Source: Actinomyces glycerinitolerans (GTDB taxonomy: Bacteria; Actinomycetota; Actinomycetes; Actinomycetales; Actinomycetaceae). From it: a stretch of DNA of 64,000 bases. This document shows, one piece after another, positions 1 through 7,652 of the stretch. The notes under the pieces are model-generated. The model searched no databases. It had not been told where the DNA came from and worked only from the letters and a program-made list of their open reading frames with translations. The position numbers were made by a program, and so were the translations under genes. The stretch is taken from the NCBI RefSeq assembly GCF_900098745.1, contig NZ_FQTT01000012.1, forward strand, positions 1 through 64,000, given 5' to 3'. Every line of letters begins with the position of its first letter. Position 1 is the first letter of the stretch.

Positions 1-218
1 ACCTGCTCATCCCAACGGCGCGCCGGGTGCAGCGGCGCCCTGGAATGGGCGACTAGCGCCGCCCCCGGTCCCTCCTGCTCGGCCCGCTTACGGATCCGGT
101 AGAACGAGGACTTCGAAACCCCCACCTGCCGGCAGAACTCCTCCACGCTCACACCCGCAACCCGCGAGTCGAACTCAATGATGCGCTGACGCTTGAACGG
201 CGAAACTGCATAACCCAT
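1..218 (-). CDS. Transposase/integrase N-terminus (IS3/IS481-like), cut by window edge
   Basis: Read on the minus strand from ATG at 218, the first ~70 residues begin MGYAVSPFKRQRIIEFDSRV and continue with a helix-turn-helix (VSVEEFCRQVGVSKSSFYRIRKR). This is the usual N-terminal DNA-binding region of IS3/IS481-type transposases. The frame is open to position 1, so the catalytic DDE part lies outside the window. No function beyond transposition is suggested. Family assignment is tentative because only the HTH is visible. Confidence 0.7.
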   Translation of the reverse strand, partial: MGYAVSPFKRQRIIEFDSRVAGVSVEEFCRQVGVSKSSFYRIRKRAEQEGPGAALVAHSRAPLHPARRWDEQ

Positions 219-318
219 CCCCCAACCCAACCCCACCCACACCGCCCCAGAATCTCACTACTTCTGACACTCCCAGATGTCATGAGATCCAACAGTCCCA
301 GAAGTCATGAGACAACAC
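219..318. mobile_element. Outer end of the insertion sequence
   Basis: Upstream of the transposase start there are two copies of a 16-bp sequence, CCCAGANGTCATGAGA (272-287 and 297-312), 25 bp apart. Read outward on the minus strand the last copy gives TGTTGTCTCATGACTTCTGG, which looks like a terminal/subterminal repeat beginning TGT. The exact boundary near 318 is inferred; the other end and any target duplication are outside the window. Confidence 0.5.
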
Positions 319-329
319 AGTACCCCTAC

Positions 330-450
330 CGTACGAACCGTCGCCGGATGTGCCGAACCGTCGACCGCAACGTACGAACTGTCAATGGAACGCACGAACC
401 GTCAGGCGAAGGCGTGAACGTTGACCCGAACGCACGAGCCGTCGTGCCTG
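330..450. repeat. Six imperfect 20-bp tandem units, CGNACGAACCGTC core
   Basis: Units start at 330, 351, 371, 391, 411 and 431, each with a core close to CGYACGAACCGTC followed by 7-8 variable bases. Unit 5 is the most degenerate (GGCGTGAACGTTG). The array lies between the IS end and the 3' end of trpA; I see no gene in 219-608. It could be iterated protein-binding sites or IS-associated repeats. Confidence 0.65.
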
Positions 451-575
451 GCCCACCGTGCTCCAACGCGCACCCCCACCAATCGCGCCACGCGCCGCGC
501 AACCGGCACGCGCGCGCCAACCACACCCGGTGAACCAACACCCATCAGCCCACCACACCCACAAGCGCGAAGAGC

Positions 576-622
576 CACGTAACTTCGACCGACCTCGGCA
601 CGTAACATCTACCGATCTCGGC
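576..622. repeat. Dispersed intergenic repeat, copy 1 (overlaps trpA 3' end)
   Basis: Two units about 23 bp apart, consensus ACCGAYCTCGGCACGTAAC then NTCT, each centred on a short dyad CCGA-N2-TCGG. Similar copies lie at 23411-23471, 36683-36726 and 50861-50901. This copy supplies the last codons and TAG stop of trpA (RRDR-stop). Confidence 0.75.
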
Positions 623-1478
623 GGGTGGCGGCCTTCATGGTGGCGACGAAGTCGCGCAGCTCGCCCTGGAGCGATTCCAGGGCAGCGGCGTACTCGGGGG
701 AGTCCTCGCCGGACTCCTGCGCCAGGCGGGCCAGCGTCGGCACGTGGGACTCGATGATCTTCACGGTCGCCGATCCGGAGATGGCCCCGTCGGCGCCCGC
801 GGCAATCGCCTCGGCCACCTGCTCGGGGCCGGAGATGCCGAAGCCCAGCATCACCGGTGCGGCCGCATCCTGCCGCAGCCGCGCCACCGACTGCGCCAGG
901 CCCACGGTGGAGGAGGCACGCTCGGTCCCGGTCACCCCGGCCCGGGAGACCGCGTACACGTAGCCGCGGGAGGCCTTGGCCACCGCGTCGAGGGTCTGGG
1001 CGGTCGCCGACGGCGGGGCGATGTACACGGCGTCAATCCCGGCGGCCTCGGCGGCGGCGGAGAACTCCGCCGACTCGCGCACCGGCACGTCAGGCAGCAG
1101 CACCGAGTCGATGCCGGCAGCGGCGCAGCGGGCGTAGAACTCCTCCAGGCCGATCGCGAAGGGCACATTGCCGTAGATGAGCATGCCGATGGGCAGCTGA
1201 GGGTGGCGTGCACGCACGCGCGCCACCACCTCCAGACAGTCGGTGAAGCTCACCCCGGCGTTCAGCGCGCGCAGGTGTGCTCGCTGGATCGTCGGCCCGT
1301 CGGCCACCGGGTCGGAGAAGGGCGTGCCCAGCTCCAGGGCATCAGCACCGCCGTCGATCAGCGCCTCGATAATCGCCTCCGAGGCTGCGGGAGTGGGGTC
1401 GCCGACCATGACGAAGGGCACGAAGGCGCCCTCACCGGCGTCGGCCAGGCGGGAGAACATGGCGGGATAACGGCTCAT
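609..1478 (-). CDS. trpA: Tryptophan synthase alpha subunit
   Basis: 289 residues. Splits indole-3-glycerol phosphate to indole and glyceraldehyde 3-phosphate and passes indole to TrpB. Recognisable TIM-barrel motifs include PFVMVGDPTP near the start, the ELGTPFSDPVADGPTIQRA active-site segment, and the GFGISGPEQV and GADGAISGSA phosphate-binding region. The ATG at 1478 is one base after the trpCB stop and follows GAGGAGG inside that gene, so I chose it over a longer reading. It is the last gene of the operon; its final codons and stop lie inside a dispersed repeat, so the C-terminal RRDR may be repeat-derived. Confidence 0.95.
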   Translation of the reverse strand: MSRYPAMFSRLADAGEGAFVPFVMVGDPTPAASEAIIEALIDGGADALELGTPFSDPVADGPTIQRAHLRALNAGVSFTDCLEVVARVRARHPQLPIGMLIYGNVPFAIGLEEFYARCAAAGIDSVLLPDVPVRESAEFSAAAEAAGIDAVYIAPPSATAQTLDAVAKASRGYVYAVSRAGVTGTERASSTVGLAQSVARLRQDAAAPVMLGFGISGPEQVAEAIAAGADGAISGSATVKIIESHVPTLARLAQESGEDSPEYAAALESLQGELRDFVATMKAATRRDR

Positions 1479-1479
1479 C

Positions 1480-3759
1480 TCAGGCCTCCTCAGGCTGGTG
1501 AGTCGGCGCTGCCGACTCTGCGTTCGCCCCGGCACGTGCCAGCGACAGGTACTCGGTGCGCTTGCCCATCTGCTCCACCATGGCGGCGGCCCGGGCGACG
1601 GCGGAGTCCGCGGAGAAGCTGCCGCCCAGGCGCATGCGCACCTGCTCCAGGTCCTTGTCCCCGCGCCCGGACAGGCACACCAGCAGGTGCGGTGTGGAGG
1701 CGTCGGGCGGCGTCTCGCGGGCGATCTTGAGGGCCTGGGCGAGTGCGTGGGCGGATTCCAGGGCCGGGATGATGCCCTCCCAGCGGCTCAGCAGCCGGAA
1801 GGCCTCCACCGCCTCGTCGTCGGTGATCGCAACGTACCGGGCCCGCCCGGAATCGGCCAGCCAGGCGTGCTCGGGCCCGACGCCGGGGTAGTCCAGCCCC
1901 GCCGACACGGAGAAGGACTCCTCCACCTGCCCCTCCGGGGTGCGCATCAGATAGCTGCGTGCCCCGTGCAGGATGCCGGTGGTGCCGTTGTTGATGGGGG
2001 CACCGTTGCGGGGCGTGTCCAGCCCCTCGCCGGCCGGCTCCACGCCGATCAGGCCGACGCCGACGTCGTCGATGAACTCGGAGAACATGCCGATCGCGTT
2101 CGAGCCGCCGCCCACGCAGGCGATCACCTGATCGGGCAGGCGCCCGGTCAGGGCCAGGATCTGGGCACGCGCCTCAAGGGAGATGCAGCGGTGGTACTCG
2201 TGCACGATCGTGGGGAAGGGGTGCGCGCCTGCGGCCGTGCCCAGCAGGTAGTGGGTGGTGGCGAAGGAGGCGGTCCAGTCGCGCAGGGCCTCGTTGACGG
2301 CGTCCTTCAGGGTGCCGGCGCCGCTGGCCACGGGCACCACCCGCGCCCCCATCAGCTCCATGCGCTCCACATTGGCGGCCTGCCGCACCACATCGGTGGC
2401 GCCCATGTAGATGGTGCAGTCCAGGCCCAGCAGCGCGCACACCATCGCGGTGGCGGTGCCGTGCTGGCCGGCGCCCGTCTCGGCGATGATGCGGGTCTTG
2501 CCCATGCGCCTGGCCAGCAGTGCCTGCCCCAGCACCTGGTTGCCCTTGTGGGCGCCGCCGTGCACCAGGTCCTCCCGCTTGAGGAAGATGCGGGCGTTGC
2601 CCTCGCGGGGCAGGTTGTGCAGCTCCGTCACCGGGGTCGGGCGCCCCAGGTAGCGGCGCATGAGCTCGTCCAGCTCGGCGGCGAAGGACGGGTCCGCCTG
2701 GGCATCGATGTAGGCATCCTCCAACTGGTCCAGGGCGGGGATCAGCAGCTCCGGCACGTACTGGCCGCCGTAGGGGCCGAAGTAGGCGCACAAACGCGGG
2801 TGCGTGTGGTCGGCGTGCTCCCGCTGCGCCCGGGCGGCGTCCGCCCCGGCCACCCGTTCAGCGGCTTGGGCGGCGTCGCGTGCCTGAAAGCGTTCGGGCA
2901 CCGGCACGGCGGTGGCCAGCACCTCGGCCACCACGCCCGGGTCGGGCGCCGCCGACAGGGCCGAGCCGATCAGCAGGGCATCCACCTGCCCGGCCAGGCG
3001 CCGCACGTCGTCGGCCGTCTCCACCCCGGACTCGCCCACCAGCACCACGCCGGACGGCGCCAGCGGTGCCATCTGCTCCGTGCGGGAGATGTCGGTGGCC
3101 AGGGTGCGCAGGTCGCGGTTGTTGATGCCGATCACCTGCGCCCCCAGGGCGGCGGCCCGGTGCATCTCCGCAGGCGTGGACACCTCCGTGAGCACCTCCA
3201 TGCCCAGCGAGTGCGCCAGCTCCGCCAGCTCGGCGTAGACGTCGTCCGGCACCACCGAGAGCATCAGCAGGATCGCGTCCGCCCCCAGGCTGCGGGCGGC
3301 CAGCACCTGCACGGGGTCCACGATGAAGTCCTTGCACAGCACCGGCACGTCCACCGCGCCGCGCACGGCGGCCAGGTCCTCGAAGGAGCCGTTGAAGCGG
3401 TCCGGCTCGGTCAGCACGGACACCGCCGCCGCCCACGGCGCGTAGGCGCGCGCCAGCGCGGCCGGGTCGTAGCTGGAGCGGATCGTGCCGCGTGAGGGGG
3501 AGGCGGACTTGCACTCCATGATCAGGGCGGGCCGCGGGCTCGCGTGATCGCCGCTGCGGGTGCGCAGGGCGTCGGCGAAGGAGCGCCGGGAGGGCTCCAG
3601 CTGCTCGGCGCGCAGGTGCCCGAAGCGGGCGCGCAGTTCGGGCAGGCGCTCGCGCCGTGCGGCCACGATCGCATCCAGGACGGTGCCGGTGGCGATCAGC
3701 CGCTCGTCCACCGGACGGCGCTGAGGCCGGGCACCGCCGGCGTTGGGGGCGCCGCTCAT
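1480..3759 (-). CDS. trpCB: Fused indole-3-glycerol phosphate synthase / tryptophan synthase beta
   Basis: 759 residues in one frame. Residues ~25-285 are TrpC ([36 protein letters not shown]); a ~30-residue Ala/Arg-rich linker follows; TrpB begins about residue 318 ([16 protein letters not shown]) with the PLP lysine in HGGAHKGNQ at Lys405, AETGAGQHG, the GGGSNAIG phosphate cup and LSGRGDKD near the end. TrpC closes the indole ring and TrpB condenses indole with serine, so two non-consecutive enzymes are physically joined. The start overlaps the trpD stop (ATGA), implying translational coupling. The HGGAHK motif is of the enterobacterial/corynebacterial TrpB kind. No stop or shift separates the domains. 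Confidence 0.93.
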   Translation of the reverse strand: MSGAPNAGGARPQRRPVDERLIATGTVLDAIVAARRERLPELRARFGHLRAEQLEPSRRSFADALRTRSGDHASPRPALIMECKSASPSRGTIRSSYDPAALARAYAPWAAAVSVLTEPDRFNGSFEDLAAVRGAVDVPVLCKDFIVDPVQVLAARSLGADAILLMLSVVPDDVYAELAELAHSLGMEVLTEVSTPAEMHRAAALGAQVIGINNRDLRTLATDISRTEQMAPLAPSGVVLVGESGVETADDVRRLAGQVDALLIGSALSAAPDPGVVAEVLATAVPVPERFQARDAAQAAERVAGADAARAQREHADHTHPRLCAYFGPYGGQYVPELLIPALDQLEDAYIDAQADPSFAAELDELMRRYLGRPTPVTELHNLPREGNARIFLKREDLVHGGAHKGNQVLGQALLARRMGKTRIIAETGAGQHGTATAMVCALLGLDCTIYMGATDVVRQAANVERMELMGARVVPVASGAGTLKDAVNEALRDWTASFATTHYLLGTAAGAHPFPTIVHEYHRCISLEARAQILALTGRLPDQVIACVGGGSNAIGMFSEFIDDVGVGLIGVEPAGEGLDTPRNGAPINNGTTGILHGARSYLMRTPEGQVEESFSVSAGLDYPGVGPEHAWLADSGRARYVAITDDEAVEAFRLLSRWEGIIPALESAHALAQALKIARETPPDASTPHLLVCLSGRGDKDLEQVRMRLGGSFSADSAVARAAAMVEQMGKRTEYLSLARAGANAESAAPTHQPEEA

Positions 3760-4838
3760 CGGGCCTCACCCTCCGCGGCGGCCTTGGTCATGGACTCAAG
3801 GTGCTCGGCGACCCGGCCGCTGGCCAGCTGGTCCAGGGCCATGCGGGTGCCGTCGGCCAGGTTGTCTGCCGGACCGGCCAGGTACAGCAGGGCGCCGGCG
3901 TTGACGGCGATCGCGTCGCGGTGGGCGGGTTCGCCCCGACCGGCGAAGACCTCCCGCAGCAGGGCGGCGTTCTCCTCCGGCTCGCCGCCCAGCACGTCGG
4001 CAAGATCGTAGGTGGACACCCCCAGCTCCTCGGGGGTGACCTCGTAGGCCTTGACCCCGCGCGGGGTGGCCTCCCGCACCTGGGTGGTGCCGTGCACGGC
4101 GATCTCATCGGTGCCCGCGCCGTGCACGATCAGGGCGCGCTTGCGGCCCAGCTTGACCATGGTCTCGGCGATCATATCCAGGATGTCCGGGTCGGCCACC
4201 CCCATCAGCTGGTAGGTCAGGTGGGCGGGGTTGAGCAGGGGGCCTAGCACGTTGAAGATCGTCGGGGTCGCCAGGGCCTTGCGGATCGGGGCCACGTGCC
4301 GCATGGCCGGGTGGTATGCCTGGGCGAACAGGAAGGTGAAGTGGTCACGGGCCAGGATCTCCACGGCACGCTCCGGAGCCACGTCCAGGGGCAGGCCCAG
4401 GGCGGCGACGACATCGGCGGCGCCGGTCTTGGAGGACACGGCCCGGTTGCCGTGCTTGGCGACGGATACGCCCATGGAGGCGGCCACGATGCCCGCGCCG
4501 GTGGAGATGTTGATGGTGCCCACGCCGTCGCCGCCGGTGCCGACGACGTCCACCAGCGGGAAGGTGACCTCGGGGAAGGGACGGGCGGCGTCGCGGAAGG
4601 CGCTCGCGGCGCCGGCCACCTCATCGGCGGTTTCGCCGCGGGCGTGCAGGGCGGCCAGTAGGGCGGCGGTCTCGGCCTCGGACAGGTCTCCGGCGCCGAG
4701 CGCGGCGAAGACGATGCCGGTCTCATCCTGGGTCAGGCGCCGGCCCTGGATGACGCCGCGCAGCAGGCGGTGCGCGTCCTCGGCGTCGGCCACCGCGGGG
4801 GTATGCATGGCGTTGTTCTCAGCGGGTGCGGGGGTCAT
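3756..4838 (-). CDS. trpD: Anthranilate phosphoribosyltransferase
   Basis: 360 residues. Transfers phosphoribosyl from PRPP to anthranilate. Visible motifs: [16 protein letters not shown] (PRPP-binding GTGGD loop), [21 protein letters not shown], and [37 protein letters not shown]. The start at 4838 is preceded by TAGGAG with good spacing. A 75-bp gap separates it from trpG, the only sizeable gap in the operon; its stop overlaps the trpCB start by 4 bp. Confidence 0.96.
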   Translation of the reverse strand: MTPAPAENNAMHTPAVADAEDAHRLLRGVIQGRRLTQDETGIVFAALGAGDLSEAETAALLAALHARGETADEVAGAASAFRDAARPFPEVTFPLVDVVGTGGDGVGTINISTGAGIVAASMGVSVAKHGNRAVSSKTGAADVVAALGLPLDVAPERAVEILARDHFTFLFAQAYHPAMRHVAPIRKALATPTIFNVLGPLLNPAHLTYQLMGVADPDILDMIAETMVKLGRKRALIVHGAGTDEIAVHGTTQVREATPRGVKAYEVTPEELGVSTYDLADVLGGEPEENAALLREVFAGRGEPAHRDAIAVNAGALLYLAGPADNLADGTRMALDQLASGRVAEHLESMTKAAAEGEAR

Positions 4839-4913
4839 GGTGTGCTCCTAAAACAAACAATGGGGTTGATGATTCGGTTTTGAGGAATTGCGTGGGGGTG
4901 GGGGCGGCGCCGG

Positions 4914-5573
4914 TCAGGTGATCGCGGCGGCGGCCAGGCCGGCGGTAAGCGCGTGCAGGATGGTGGGGCCCTGTGGGGTCAGCACGGACTCGGGGTGGAA
5001 CTGCAGCCCGACGACGGGGCGGGAGCGGTGGCGGGCCGCCATCACAATGCCGGGGCCGGCGGGATCCTCCGCCCCGGTCACCGCCAGTGGCGTGAGCGCC
5101 GCGGGCAGGGCGCGCGTGCCCAGGGAGTGGTAGCGGGCCACGTCCAGGCGGCCGTCGGGGAGGGTGCGGAAGGCCGGGTCGGCGCGCCCGGCCTCGGTCA
5201 GCTCCACGCGCACGCTGCGGCCGTGCACGGGCCCGACCCGGTCGATGGAGCCGCCGCAGGACTCGACGATCGCCTGGAAGCCCAGGCAGATGCCGAGCGT
5301 GGGGATGCCGCGGTCCAGGGCGGCGTCGATCAGTTCCATCAGGTTGCCGGAGGCGCGCGGGTGACCGGGGCCGGGGGACAGGCACAACACCGGGCGCTCG
5401 CTGCGGGCCGTTTCGGCGTGTGCGTCGCCACCGACGGCGGGTTCAAGCGCGTTCAACACCGTTGCGGCGGGGGCCGTGTTGCGGTAGACGGCGATATCCG
5501 CTCCCAGGGAGGCGAACTGGTCCACCAGGTTGTAGACGAAGGAGTCGCGGTTGTCGAGCAGGACTACGCGCAT
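4914..5573 (-). CDS. trpG: Anthranilate synthase glutamine amidotransferase subunit
   Basis: 219 residues, class I glutamine amidotransferase. It supplies ammonia to TrpE. Cys96 in GICLGFQ is the nucleophile and QFHPES carries the catalytic His/Glu. The start chosen (MRVVLLDNRDSFVYNL) gives the standard family N-terminus; ATG 5573 lies one base after the trpE stop with GAAGGGATG upstream inside trpE, so the two subunits are probably coupled in translation. Confidence 0.95.
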   Translation of the reverse strand: MRVVLLDNRDSFVYNLVDQFASLGADIAVYRNTAPAATVLNALEPAVGGDAHAETARSERPVLCLSPGPGHPRASGNLMELIDAALDRGIPTLGICLGFQAIVESCGGSIDRVGPVHGRSVRVELTEAGRADPAFRTLPDGRLDVARYHSLGTRALPAALTPLAVTGAEDPAGPGIVMAARHRSRPVVGLQFHPESVLTPQGPTILHALTAGLAAAAIT

Positions 5574-5574
5574 T

Positions 5575-7230
5575 TCAGCGCATCCCTTCCGGCAGGGCGG
5601 CACCATTGCCGGAGTCGATGACGAGCTGGGCTCCCTGGGCGGCGGCGACGGCCGCCAGCACCGCGCTGGCCTTGTGGACGGTCTCGGCGGCCTCGGCGGC
5701 CGGCACCGAGTCGGCGACCACGCCGGCCCCGGCCTGCACCAGCGCCGTGCCCCCGCGCACGAAGGCGGAACGGATGACGATGCAGGTATCCAGTTCGCCG
5801 TCGCCCCGGAAGTAGCCGACCGAGCCGCCGTAACTGCCGCGCCGCACCCCCTCGGCGTCGCGGATCAGCTCGGCCGCCCGCAGCTTGGGGGCGCCGGTAA
5901 GGGTGCCCATGGTCATGGAGGCGCGGAAGGCGTCCAGCGCATCCAGGTCCGGGGCCAGCTGCCCGGATACCTCCGAGACCAGGTGCATGACCCGGCTGTA
6001 GCGGTCCACACGCATCAGGTCCCCGACCCGGCGCGTTCCGGGCACGGACACCCGGGCGACGTCGTTGCGGGCCAGGTCCACGAGCATCACGTGCTCGGCG
6101 ACCTCCTTGGCGTCGGTACGCAGCTCAAGTTCCAGGCGCGTGTCCAGCTCGTGGCTGATCCCCCCGCCCGGGACCAGTCCGCGCGGGCGGGTGCCGGCGA
6201 TCGGGCGAATGGCGACCTGTCCGGTCTTGGCCGAATGCAGTAGGGCGGACTCGGGGGAGGCGCCGAGCAGCTCGAAGTCGGGAGCGCCCACGTAGAACAT
6301 GTACGGGCTCGGGTTGGACTCGCGCAGCGCATGGTAGGCGGCCAGCGCGTCCGGGCAGGGCAGGGTGAAGCCGCGGGCGGGCACCACCTGGTACACGTCC
6401 CCGGCGACGATCGACTCCTTCATGGACTCCACCACGGCGGCGTAGTCGGCGTCGGACTGGGTGGGGGCGGCATGCAGGACCGGGTGGGCGGCCTCCTCAG
6501 CGGCGTCCTGCGGGGCGGGGGGTGGCGTGGCCGTGTCCCCGGCGGCGAAGGCGTCCGCGGCGGCGGCCAGTGCGTCCAGGCGTGCGGCGAGACTCGCGGC
6601 ATCCACCGAGGCACCCACCAGGGTCGCCACACGGGTGGGGTGGTCGATCACCAGGATGATGCGGGCGTCGTAGAACAGGTAGTCGGGGCAGGTGTTGGCG
6701 CCCATGGCGACCTCGGGCAGCGTCTCGAAGGTCGCCAGGTAGTCGAAGGCGAAGACTCCCGCCTCCAGCGGCAGGTGCGGGTGATCCACGTCGGCCGCAG
6801 CCAGCGCGCGCAACGGCTCGATGGTGGAGGTCGCCTTGAGGCGCTCGCGCTCCTCCAAATCGTTCGCGACGGGCGGGAAGGTGAGGGTGAGGCTGTCCGC
6901 GGCGTCGTCGGTGACGTGGGCGGCCAGGGCGGTGCGCAGCCGGTCCAGGGCGGCGGCGCCGTCGGCGGGCGCCTGGGGGAGGACCTCGGCGACGACGGCG
7001 TTGCCGTGGCAGGTCAGGCGGGTCGAGGACTCCAGGACGGCGATCGTCGTGCGGGAGGCCTTGGTGGCGATGTCCACCGACTCCAGCAGGACGGTGTCCA
7101 GCGGCCGCGGCTCGCCGGTGTCCGCCGTGGTGGCGATCAGGCCGGTGCGGGCCAGGTGCTCCAGCAGGGTGCCGCCGTCGTGCTGGTAGCGCACCGACCG
7201 CGTCAATACGGAGGGTGGGGGAAGCGTCAT
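5575..7230 (-). CDS. trpE: Anthranilate synthase component I
   Basis: 551 residues. Converts chorismate to anthranilate with TrpG. The C-terminal chorismate-binding domain shows FYVGAPDFELLGASPES, RPIAGTRPRG, and DLARNDVARVS then GTLTGAPKLRA. An LLES motif at residues 48-51 matches the tryptophan-binding site of feedback-inhibited TrpE. Start at 7230 was chosen because AGGAAGG lies 7 bases upstream and a longer in-frame reading would run through the attenuator. First structural gene behind the trpL attenuator. Confidence 0.95.
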   Translation of the reverse strand: MTLPPPSVLTRSVRYQHDGGTLLEHLARTGLIATTADTGEPRPLDTVLLESVDIATKASRTTIAVLESSTRLTCHGNAVVAEVLPQAPADGAAALDRLRTALAAHVTDDAADSLTLTFPPVANDLEERERLKATSTIEPLRALAAADVDHPHLPLEAGVFAFDYLATFETLPEVAMGANTCPDYLFYDARIILVIDHPTRVATLVGASVDAASLAARLDALAAAADAFAAGDTATPPPAPQDAAEEAAHPVLHAAPTQSDADYAAVVESMKESIVAGDVYQVVPARGFTLPCPDALAAYHALRESNPSPYMFYVGAPDFELLGASPESALLHSAKTGQVAIRPIAGTRPRGLVPGGGISHELDTRLELELRTDAKEVAEHVMLVDLARNDVARVSVPGTRRVGDLMRVDRYSRVMHLVSEVSGQLAPDLDALDAFRASMTMGTLTGAPKLRAAELIRDAEGVRRGSYGGSVGYFRGDGELDTCIVIRSAFVRGGTALVQAGAGVVADSVPAAEAAETVHKASAVLAAVAAAQGAQLVIDSGNGAALPEGMR

Positions 7231-7277
7231 CGGTTGCCTTCCTGTTCGTGCCACCGGTGGGATTCGCCCCGTATGCG

Positions 7278-7303
7278 AAGAGCCCGCCAGGTGACGAGCT
7301 CTT
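7278..7303 (-). terminator. Terminator-like hairpin of the trp attenuator
   Basis: On the minus strand AAGAGC ... GCTCTT form a 6-bp stem with a 14-base loop between the trpL stop and trpE. No U-run follows, so termination would be of the U-poor actinobacterial type or the hairpin may be an alternative fold. A second hairpin (7332-7355, GTGGCTC/GAGCCAC arms plus CCC/GGG) overlaps the Trp codons, as expected for mutually exclusive attenuator folds. Confidence 0.55.
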
Positions 7304-7318
7304 GTGATCCGGCGCCGG

Positions 7319-7384
7319 CTATGCGGCGTGAGTGGCTCGCCCATTGGGGAGCCACCACCACTGGCTGGTGCGGAACGCGGTCAT
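7319..7384 (-). CDS. trpL: Trp leader peptide, three tandem Trp codons
   Basis: A 21-residue open frame (minus strand, ATG at 7384, TAG at 7321-7319) contains SQWWWLPNG, that is TGG TGG TGG. It sits 88 bases before trpE. Low tryptophanyl-tRNA would stall the ribosome at the WWW and disrupt the hairpin at 7332-7355. The -10 box ends 6 bases before the ATG, so the transcript is probably leaderless. This is a classical translation-coupled attenuator by inference from layout. Confidence 0.88.
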   Translation of the reverse strand: MTAFRTSQWWWLPNGRATHAA

Positions 7385-7390
7385 GGCGGC

Positions 7391-7419
7391 AGGTTAGACC
7401 GGCGTGCGGGACGGGCCAA
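7391..7419 (-). promoter_or_regulatory. trp operon promoter
   Basis: Minus strand -35 TTGGCC (7419-7414), 17-bp spacer, -10 TAACCT (7396-7391). The expected transcription start coincides with the A of the trpL ATG at 7384. Confidence 0.6.
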
Positions 7420-7652
7420 ATCGGTGACACGTGGTGAGACGGGCCGGGCGGACGGAGAACAGGCAGAACATGCGCTCGGGCCGACAAATTGTGCGGCATC
7501 GGGCCCGGGCATGTGATCGGAGCCATAAAGTCTTGGGTGCCAACGATGGCCCGCTCGCCGCCGCGCCGACGACCGACGCGCTCCCGCCGAGCCGCAAGCC
7601 CCTCTGGGCACGACCCGAACGACCCGAACCCAACCTGTCCAAGGAGACCATT

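Noticed and set aside
330-450. Possible CRISPR array
   Set aside because: Units are imperfect, only 20 bp long including the variable part, and there are no cas genes nearby; no real spacers exist.
1498-3495. Long plus-strand open frame opposite trpCB
   Set aside because: It is the GC-skewed antisense shadow of a well-supported gene; its protein is low-complexity Gly/Ala/Arg/His. Similar shadows oppose most genes here.
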